Origin: Primulina eburnea
Lineage: Eukaryota; Streptophyta; Magnoliopsida; Lamiales; Gesneriaceae
Assembly: GCF_022965805.1 (NCBI RefSeq)
Contig: NC_133117.1
Span: 7,774,183-7,838,182 of the forward strand
Direction: 5' to 3'
Length of the DNA: 64,000 nucleotides
Part shown: piece after piece, positions 56,183 through 64,000 of the stretch
Layout: each line of letters begins with the position of its first letter
Numbering within the stretch: position 1 is the stretch's first letter
Position numbers and translations under genes: made by a program
The notes under the pieces: model-generated
Databases searched by the model: none
The model's input: only the letters and a program-made list of their open reading frames with translations
What the model was told of the DNA's origin: nothing

Positions 56183-57289
56183 TAAAAATGAGACAAAGAC
56201 GATGGATAGAGTTACTCAAGGACTATTACTTGACAATAAGCTACCACCCCAGCAAGGCAAATAAGGTAGCCGATGCTTTGAGTCAAACATGGGTAAGATA
56301 ACATAACATCACTCTCTGCGCAACCATGCCTTCGAGAAGCAGTCAAGTTAAATCAGAGTCGACATGATACTTGAGAAATTCAAAGAGAAAGCCAAGGAAA
56401 TAAAGTTGTCAGATTTTCAAGTGGACCCAGACAGAATCCTAGGGATGAGAGGACGATTATGTGTGCCAGACATCAACAATCTTCGATAAGAAGTGATGTA
56501 AGAGGGACATAAGTCAACATTCCCAATTCATCCCGTCAGTACAAGGATGTATAGGGACTTGAAAGAAAGTTTCTGGCGAAGCATAATGAAAAGAGATGTC
56601 ACCGAGTTTATATTTAAGTGACAAGTATGCCAACAAGTAAAGTATCGTTCATCATTGTGCAGGGAAGAAATAGAGGGGACAACCATACTGGGCTAGAACT
56701 AATCCAAGAGACAATGGAAAAGTGATCATCATCAAAGATAGAATCAATGATGCATAAGACCGACAAATGAGTTAGTCTGATCTTAAATGGAGACCAATGG
56801 AATTCACATTGAGTGAAAAAAAAGCTGATATAAGGGTCTCACTAATGAAAGAATCATTAGATTCAGTAAAGCTGAAAAAGTGAATCATCGGTTCGTAGGA
56901 CCATTCAAAATCTGGAGAGATTGGCACATTGGCTTAAAGGATAGCATTGCTACCAGATATATCTAGAATCCACAATGTATTTCACAAGTCCAAACTAAGG
57001 AAATACATCCCAAACACAAGCCATGTTGTGGAAATCAAACCGCTCATGATCAAAGGTAACTTGGGGAAAAAGCTGAAATATGAAGATGTCTCTACTCATA
57101 TTATGGACATCAAGGACCAAGTACTGAGAAGATGTATCATTTCCTATGTCAAGGTGCAATGGTCAAACCGCACAGAACGAGAAAAATACTTAGGAGTTTG
57201 AAGAGAAAATGCACAAACAATATCCCTACCTTTTCGAAAGTCAACCGACTCAAGTTTCGAGGACGAAACTTCCAATAAGGAGGGAAAGA
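56183..57289 (+). pseudogene. pol: Gypsy-2 pol, right part (RNase H end, integrase scraps, chromodomain) and PPT
   Basis: It resumes [15 protein letters not shown] and reads through [16 protein letters not shown]. Integrase zinc-binding scraps (MYRDLKESFW, about 56550) follow, but the catalytic core is deleted. The C-terminal [17 protein letters not shown] and the chromodomain start VKVQWSNRTERE (about 57150) remain. A purine tract AATAAGGAGGGAAAGA (57274-57289) touches the LTR. Confidence 0.86.
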
Positions 57290-59138
57290 TGTGAGAACCC
57301 AAATTTTTGGGCATGTAATTATTTAATTAAATATAGACATGTATAAGAATTTATTTTCGAGTTATAATAAATTCGAAAATATTAAATAATACATGGTATT
57401 AGAAATTCCAAGCCAATAAATACATAAAATTAAAAATTCAGTACAAATCATGTATTAATTTCGAAATAAGGCTGGATATAATCAAATTTGGAAAGAAATA
57501 TTACATACAAGATAGTTTTTCTCAACAAGGAATCATCCCAATATTTAAGAAAGAAGTATCTCGAAATTTATGGAAGGAGCATCTCCAAATTTTGGAAAGA
57601 ATATCAATCGAATTATGGTAGGATATTAACCTCACCCCTATAAATAAGAGGAACCTCTCATGCAGAATTTACATCGAAATTTTTGAGTTTCCTCTCCCAT
57701 TTTCGAAATTTTCTCCCAAAAATTCTGCACGAGTCATCAAAATTCTGTCCATGTTTAGAAATACGTTTCTCTCGCTCGGGTACTCGGAATCCAATCTTCA
57801 TTGTTCAGAATATGCTTCGGTATGTTTCGCATAACATATCCAAATTTCAGCAAAATGCAACGGTTAATTTTTTGTTTATAGCCTTTGCAAGGAACCTGCT
57901 TAGATTTTAGACGGGAACAGCATACCTACGATTTTCCGTCCATAAACAGGTCCAAAAGACTTCCAAACCCGATCGCCACCGTTCATAATTTATTTTGCGT
58001 ACATATAAACGTATTGTAAAAGTTTGAGCCCGATCCAACGGTTCAATAATGCGCAAGGAATTTTACAAGGAGGCTGAATTTTTGGATAAATGTGCTTCTG
58101 CATTTTCGAAGTGGCGATCGCATGATTCTTCTATGATTTTCAAATTCTTCACATTTTCTTCCAGTCTAAGGTAAGTGGGTTTTTGATATATTATAATTTG
58201 CACACATGTCCTTTGTAAGTGTGTTTTTTTTTGTTATATTATATTTTGCACAATTGTCTTTTGTAAATGCGCTTTTGTTATGTATATATTTTTTAGTAAG
58301 TGATTTTTTGTTGCCACACTTTTTCTTTGAAGTGTGCTTGCGTTTAAAATAAATTATAATATGCGTACAAGTCTCCCTTCAGTTTTTGAAAGTTTGTTCG
58401 AGCATAATTCATTGTTCATGATATATTTTCTTCAAGATTTGTCAAATTATATGTTCAAAGCACTGTTAGGATTCGATTGGATATGGGAAAGGATTTCCGA
58501 ACTATGACTCTTATACGGTGGCATGGTAATCATTTTACGGCCTCATTCCATAGAGGATTAACATATTGGACATGACTTCACTCCTTAGAGAATTAACATA
58601 TAGGAGACTGATATCAGGAAACCATTTAAATGAGATGACTTTTAGTGCTATATAAGTATGCTAAACGAGTATGTTATACGAGTATGATATGTTACGATTA
58701 TGAAGTATGAATATCCGTTATGATTCAAGTTATGATATGCTATATAAAATTTGAATTCAAGCATATGTATATTTTGCTTCATGTCTCGAACGGCCTCCAC
58801 TTGCTGAGTATTTTCCAAAATACTCACCCCTTCCTTTCTCCTCACCCAGAAAAGAACGAAGAGCAAATGAATGAAGAAGAGTAAGAGCAATTATGGGGAT
58901 GGTAGAAGATTTCGAGTTATCTCAGAAGTTTTAAAGCTTAATTTATGTTTAATGCTTCCACACTATTAAAACATTTAATCAGTTTATTTTGGTATTTAAG
59001 TTATAAAGACGATTTTTTTGTTGATTATGAAAAATAAACTGGTTTTGGTATATAGTGTACTACGATGCTTGTTGTTTGACGATTATGTGATTGTTGAGCA
59101 ACGTCGGTGTCGACTAACCCCGGTCTCGGGACGTGACA
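57290..59138 (+). repeat. Gypsy-2 3' LTR
   Basis: It begins TGTGAGAACCC and ends CTCGGGACGTGACA. TATAAATA is at about 57640. Full-length partner of 14152-15970. Confidence 0.88.
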
Positions 59139-59143
59139 TATAC

Positions 59144-59876
59144 TGTAACGCCCTAGATTTGACGACAATCCTCACTGTACCAAGACAGGTCTTTCTAGCG
59201 TGCTTATGTCATCACTCACACGCTCCCTGGGAAACTTCCGAGGGGTCACCCATCCCAAAATTGCCCCAAGTCAAGCAAGCTTAACTTTGGAGTTCTTATG
59301 TGATGAGCCACCGAGAATAAGATGCACCTTCTTGATATGAGTAGTACATATCAAATCTTTTAATCCCTCTTCAACTGAACAGTCTCATACCTAAACAGTT
59401 TCGAAATCTCTCTCCTTCCGGTGTAAGATCAGTTCATCCTTGTTCCCTCCGCCTAGAAGCTTGCCAGGAGCCGTTCATTGTCCGTGCAACCTCATGGCAC
59501 CGGAAATCGCCCCTCGCCCTCTTCAGCCCCGGGCCTCACATGCCCACCAGATTCCGCTTGGTTCATCCCAGAACTACACCGTACTCGGAGAGGTCGGCTC
59601 TGATACCACTTGTAGCGCCCCAGATTCGACGACTGTCATCACTGTACCAAGACATGTCTTTCCAGCGTGCTTATGTCTTGACTCACACGCACCTTGGGAA
59701 ACTTCCCACAGGGTCACCTATCCCAAAATTGCCCCAAGTCAAGCACGCTTGATTTTGGAGTTCTTATGTGATGAGCCACAGAAAATAAGATGCACCTTCT
59801 TGATATGAGTAGTACATATCAAATCTTTTAAGCCCTCTTCAACTGCACAGTCCCATACCTGAACAGTTTCGGCATC
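59144..59876 (-). mobile_element. Cassandra-type TRIM retrotransposon with 5S-rRNA-like LTRs
   Basis: Two direct copies (59144 to about 59431, and 59611-59876 before SIRE-4 cuts it) flank about 180 bases with a primer site on the minus strand (AGTGGTATCAGAGCC, 59610-59596). On the minus strand each LTR holds AAGAACTCC...AAGCxTGCTTG...GGGATxGGTGACC...GGGAAGT, matching the 3' half of 5S rRNA with its internal promoter boxes. That is the signature of Cassandra elements. There is no protein-coding capacity, as expected. Confidence 0.85.
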
Positions 59877-60846
59877 TGTTGGAAACTAAATTCTGGAGTT
59901 TGACAAAACATAAATCAATCGACTAAACCAACTAATACATGAAAGCATATTCGGCAGCTGAACATTCAACTAAAATCAGTTGACACAAACTGATCAGTAA
60001 AACATTCAGCCGAATACATTAAAGCTCCTCGACTGAAGATACCTCGGGAAAGATCATTCAAACAGACAAAAAGACATATCAGACAGCAACTGAATGTGGA
60101 AAGCCGCACTGCATAGAACAACGAAATTCGGCTATCAAGATTTATACGCCGTCTTACAATAAATGATGAAGCGGCAATCAAGAACATTGTCCAAGAAATG
60201 ATAAAGTGGAAATCAACGGATACGAGAATTCAAAATTACCGTTGGAAGAGAAGTCTATAAATATGACAAAAGAGCAGTTGACAAATACGTGATTAACCAA
60301 TCTAAAACTTGCCATTACTCTGTCAAAAAAAAATCTCTGCTCATTCGTATCAGATCTATTCGTAGCGATCAAGTCTACACATTGAGCAAACTAGCACTCT
60401 GAAATATTGAAAATTCGATTAACGTGCTAAGTTCAGTTACTTACAGAGATCATTGTATTATACTAAGAGTTTCAGTTTAGGCAATAGATAAGTCCTAACT
60501 GAAGTGGGTCTGTACAAGCGTTGTACTCGATCAAAGTCTTTTAGTAAATATCATATCCTTGAGATAGAAGGGGTGACGTAGGAGTTATTCAATTCTCCGA
60601 ACATCCATAAACATACCGTGTTATCTTTACTTCAGCTTTTTATTTCCAGTTAGATATTCTATCTATCAAACAGTTTATTTTCCGCAACTGCTTATTCAGT
60701 TTAACTGATTGATATTGACCGACGGGATACTTAGTTCAGTTTGTAACAAAACTGAACTATCCTTTTTGAAAAATACTTAAATTTCCTAGAAGTGTTTATT
60801 CAACCCCCCCTTCTAAACACTAATTAGTCAATAACCGATCCTGACA
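59877..60846 (+). repeat. SIRE-4 5' LTR
   Basis: 970 bases ending CCGATCCTGACA, with TATAAATA at 60256-60263. The primer site TGGTATCAGAGCA follows at 60849. Confidence 0.92.
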
Positions 60847-60904
60847 AGTGGTATCAGAGCAAGGCATATCCCGTCAAAGATTATCTATCTTCAATCTAAT
60901 CACT

Positions 60905-62872
60905 ATGTCTTCATTCAATAAGATTCCAATGTTCTCCAGGGAAGATTTTGATGATTGGAAAATAAGAATGCAGGCTCATCTAGCTGCACAAGACGATGAC
61001 ATGTGGTACGTCATAACTGATGGACCCATGAAAATTTTAAAAGCAAACACAGCTGTTGCTATTACTGAAGGGGCACCTCACCGAATTGAAAAGCCTCGAG
61101 ATGAGTGGACTACAGAGGACAAGAGAAAGGCAAATCTAGACAACGTTGCAAAAGACATACTGTATAAGACACTGGACAAAGTAACGTTCAGTAAGATCAA
61201 AATGTGCAAAACCGCCAAAGAAATTTGGGAAAAGTTAATTCAACTTTGCGAAGGAAATGATCAAACTAAAGAAAACAAACTCTCAGTTGCTGTGCAGAAG
61301 TTCGACAACATCAGAATGAAGATGGGTGAAACAATGGATGAGTATGATGAAAGAACAAGCTGTATTATCAATGAACTAAATGCACTTGGAAAGGTGTATA
61401 CAAATAAAGAAATAGCGTTGAAAGTAATCAGAGGACTTCCCAAAGAATGGGATGTCAAAACTATGGCAATGAGGGAATCCAAAGATCTTAACAAAGTTGA
61501 ACTTCATGATTTATTTGCAGATCTAAAAGCATATGAGTTTGAACTTCAAACTCGAGAAGGTGAACCATCCACTCCAGCAGCAACTACTGCCTTGACTGCT
61601 GTTAGAAATGAATCAACTGGTTCAGTTGAGAAAACTGCTGATCAGCTGAGCAATGATGCCATGTCTCTATTCATTAAGAAATTTGGAAGATTCATGAGGA
61701 AAAATCAAGGAAATTTTCAGAAGAATTATCAAAGAAACAACTCCAGAGAAGAATCTAATGTATGTTTCAACTGTGGCAAATCCGGTCATTTTATTGCCAA
61801 CTGTACAAAGCCTAAAAAGGACAATCAAATCTCAACTGAAAGAAAGAAAAAGATGTATGAGCACAAAAGAAGGTCTAAAGACGAAAAGAAGCCTTACAAG
61901 AAGAGACATGAAGTACTTCTAGCTGAAGATAGCAAAGCCAAATGGGCAGAAACTGACAGCGAAGAGTCAGATCCAGAAAGCTCTTGCAGTTCAAGTGAAG
62001 ATGAGGAAGAAGTAACATGTCTAATGGTAGATAACCTAGAAGATCAATCAAGCTGCGAGCAGGTATTTGATTTTAGCTCTATTGATTTTACACGAGAAGA
62101 ACTCATCTCAACTCTTCATGACATGGTCAATGAGTATCAAAAGCTTGCTTTGTCATTTGAAAAACTCAGAGCAAAGCAAAATGATCCCAAAGACAATAAA
62201 ACAAAAACTGATGAATCAGTTGAAATGTTGAGTCTAAAAAGGGAAATTGCTGAACTCACTGATGAAAGAAGCAGGAATCAATCAATGATTCAAAAATTGT
62301 CGCTTGAAAATACAAAGCTCAATGAGCTCATTCAAGTTTGGAACAAATCATCTAAAACTTTAACTAATATACAGAACTCTCAGAAATCAGTTGATGATAA
62401 AACTGGTTTAGGTTTCTATGGTAAAGATGATTTGTCTTCCCAAGATACTCAACCAAAACTGAATATGAACAAAGGGAAATATATTCACTTTGTAAAATCA
62501 GTTATGGTACAAAATCAAGAAGAGTCAAGCAAACTGACTAAACAGCCATCTCAGAATATGAATAAAGGCATGAGATGTGGAATTGGATACACTCCAAAGG
62601 ATAAGACTGACTCATGGAATCAGCAACCGAAAACTCTCAGCAGGAAATATTCATATGGCTACTCAAACTACTACAATAGTAAGCCAGTTCAGAAAAGATA
62701 TCGGCTAAAAAATCAGTTGAAAAAGAACAAAACACATGTCACATCATCCACACACTATACACCAAGCACACACAGACAGGGAAGGACTATATGGAATACA
62801 GCAACAGGACAGTCAGTTAAACTGATTCAAGTCTGGATTCCAAAAGGACTAATCAACTATGGACCCAAATAG
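60905..62872 (+). CDS. gag: SIRE-4 Gag, 655 residues, intact
   Basis: It starts MSSFNKIPMFSREDFDDWK, the same length as the SIRE-3 protein and closely similar throughout. The zinc knuckle is CFNCGKSGHFIANC. The charged C-terminal half is coiled-coil-like, and it ends at the conserved GPK-UAG. No lesion is seen. Together with the LTR similarity this suggests a recent insertion. Confidence 0.93.
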   Translation: MSSFNKIPMFSREDFDDWKIRMQAHLAAQDDDMWYVITDGPMKILKANTAVAITEGAPHRIEKPRDEWTTEDKRKANLDNVAKDILYKTLDKVTFSKIKMCKTAKEIWEKLIQLCEGNDQTKENKLSVAVQKFDNIRMKMGETMDEYDERTSCIINELNALGKVYTNKEIALKVIRGLPKEWDVKTMAMRESKDLNKVELHDLFADLKAYEFELQTREGEPSTPAATTALTAVRNESTGSVEKTADQLSNDAMSLFIKKFGRFMRKNQGNFQKNYQRNNSREESNVCFNCGKSGHFIANCTKPKKDNQISTERKKKMYEHKRRSKDEKKPYKKRHEVLLAEDSKAKWAETDSEESDPESSCSSSEDEEEVTCLMVDNLEDQSSCEQVFDFSSIDFTREELISTLHDMVNEYQKLALSFEKLRAKQNDPKDNKTKTDESVEMLSLKREIAELTDERSRNQSMIQKLSLENTKLNELIQVWNKSSKTLTNIQNSQKSVDDKTGLGFYGKDDLSSQDTQPKLNMNKGKYIHFVKSVMVQNQEESSKLTKQPSQNMNKGMRCGIGYTPKDKTDSWNQQPKTLSRKYSYGYSNYYNSKPVQKRYRLKNQLKKNKTHVTSSTHYTPSTHRQGRTIWNTATGQSVKLIQVWIPKGLINYGPK

Positions 62873-62904
62873 AAAAGGGTACCAGAATCTTATTCTGTGT
62901 TTAA

Positions 62905-64000
62905 TTGCAGGCAACAGGAACAAGTATTGGATCAATATGGTATCTGGACAGTGGATGTTCACGACACATGACAGGAGATTCAAACTTATTGTCACAACTG
63001 GTCAAATACAATGGTCCAAACATCAGTTTTGGGGATAACTCCAAAGGGAAAACTGTGGGTAAGGGTAAGCTTATCCACGGTAACTTCACCATTAATGATA
63101 TTTTAGTAGTCGAGAATCTTAAGTATAATCTGATAAGCATTAGTCAGTTATGCGATAATGGATTCTCAGTTCAGTTTGACAAACACTCTTGTTCAGTCAA
63201 AAACTCAACTGAAGAGATTATTCTAACTGGCAAAAGGTGTGGAAACACTTACAAAGTCAGTTGGAATGATCAACCTTATACACCAGTATGCTTTATTGCG
63301 TCTAAATCATCTCAAAACTGGTTGTGGCATAAACGATTAAATCATTTAAATTTTAAATCTCTTGCCTATCTGAGTAAGCATGAACTTGTAACTGGTTTGC
63401 CCAAAATAAATTTTTCAAAAGAAAAACTTTGTTCAGCATGTCAGTATGGAAAACAAGTTCGATCCTCTTTTAAGAACAAAGGCTGTAAATCTTCATCCCG
63501 ATGCTTAGAATTATTGCACATGGATCTCTTTGGTCCAATACCAATCATGAGTTTAGGGGGAATGAAATACACCTTAGTGGTCGTAGATGACTTTTCAAGA
63601 TTTACTTGGGTTATATTTCTCAAATCCAAAGACCATACTGCTGCACAACTGATTAAACTTTTCAAAAGACTTTGAAATGAAAAATCAGTTGGGATTGATC
63701 GAATCAGATCTGATCGAGGAACTGAATTCATCAATCAAACACTTACAAACTTTTTAGAAAATACTGGAATCAAGCATGAGTTCTCAGCAGCAAGGACGCC
63801 TCAGCAAAACAGTGTAGCTGAGAGGAGGAATCGGACTCTTAAGGAAGCTGCTAGAACGATGCTTGCTGATTCAGGTATTTCTCAAAGATTTTGGGCAGAA
63901 GCAGTAAACACTGCATGCTACACTCAGAACAGATCAATGATTAATAAAAATCACAAGAAAACACCATATGAGATCTGGCATGGAAGAAAAAGCATAATCA
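62905..64000 (+). pseudogene. pol: SIRE-4 pol, start (protease and integrase), one nonsense codon, cut by window end
   Basis: It is in the -1 frame relative to gag and opens right after TAA (62902) at an acceptor-like ATTGCAG. Protease (DSGCSRHMTGD), the HHCC zinc finger and most of the integrase core are present. TTA to TGA at 63673-63675 is the only break visible; the frame continues to the window edge with RSDRGTEF and the QQNSVAERRNR glutamate block. RT and RNase H lie outside. Confidence 0.9.

Larger units (their letters stand above)
14152..59138 (+). mobile_element. Gypsy-2: Tekay-type chromovirus opened by nested insertions
   Basis: Matching LTRs start TGTGAGAACCCAAATTTTTGG at 14152 and 57290. 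The flanks TATAT (14147-14151) and TATAC (59139-59143) look like a target duplication with one change. The internal region is 15971-18254 plus 56183-57289, about 3.4 kb after removing the 37.9 kb SIRE-1 insert, so large parts of gag, RT and integrase are deleted. LTR text resembles Gypsy-1 (shared CCAAAATACTCACCCC block), which supports the same lineage. Confidence 0.88.
59877..64000 (+). mobile_element. SIRE-4: SIRE element inserted in the Cassandra LTR, runs off the window
   Basis: The 5' LTR starts TGTTGGAAACTAAATTCTGG after GCATC (candidate target duplication 59872-59876). LTR, gag and pol are closest to SIRE-3. The right side is outside the window. Confidence 0.92.

Noticed and set aside
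59018..59808. ORFs of 70-122 residues around the Cassandra element
   Set aside because: They read through 5S-like LTR sequence. Cassandra elements have no coding capacity.

Overview
The window is plant nuclear DNA made almost entirely of nested transposable elements. The evidence is Ty1/copia and Ty3/gypsy retrotransposons primed by initiator-tRNA-Met (TGGTATCAGAGC-type binding sites), CACTA-like and hAT DNA transposon remains, a Cassandra-type miniature retrotransposon carrying 5S-rRNA-like LTRs, and one intron-containing plant defensin gene. A eudicot is likely. The style of the SIRE gag and third ORF reminds me of Lamiales genomes, but that is memory only and weak.

Layout. Positions 1-460 are the terminal part of a CACTA-like element, 461-708 a hAT transposase fragment, and 709-1624 the start of a second CACTA-like element. 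A deletion junction then leads into a 5'-truncated LTR of a chromodomain-bearing gypsy element (Gypsy-1, Tekay/Del type, 1625-9461). The hAT transposase resumes at 9462, and the hAT element ends near 10717. A decayed copia pol relic lies at 10817-11600. The only convincing host gene is an intact two-exon defensin on the minus strand (11923-12538), with a TATA box and a polyA signal. Positions 12690-14151 look like non-coding intergenic DNA.

From 14152 to 59138 there is one gypsy element (Gypsy-2) opened by a four-layer nest. SIRE-1 (18255-56177, target duplication AGAAT) sits in the RNase H region of Gypsy-2. SIRE-2 (20458-43072, GATTT) sits in the gag of SIRE-1. SIRE-3 (22436-34174, GACGA) sits in the gag of SIRE-2. 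Each junction is exact, and the interrupted reading frames rejoin when the insert is removed. The third ORF of SIRE-1 also holds two gypsy solo LTRs in the minus direction (49281-51897, CAGGC; 52307-53492, ACAGT). Right of Gypsy-2, a Cassandra TRIM (59144-59876) is cut by a fourth SIRE element (SIRE-4, 59877 to the window end).

The SIRE elements follow one plan: LTR - PBS - gag - pol - antisense small ORF with its own TATA box - conserved divergent promoter-like block - long sense ORF3 - PPT - LTR. The antisense ORF, the divergent block and an acceptor-like CAG exactly 18 nt before the ORF3 start recur in all three complete copies. ORF3 sits where an env-like gene is expected, but shows no signal peptide or membrane segment. 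Instead it has a basic nuclear-signal-like patch and a C-terminal coiled coil. This accessory module is the most interesting system in the window.
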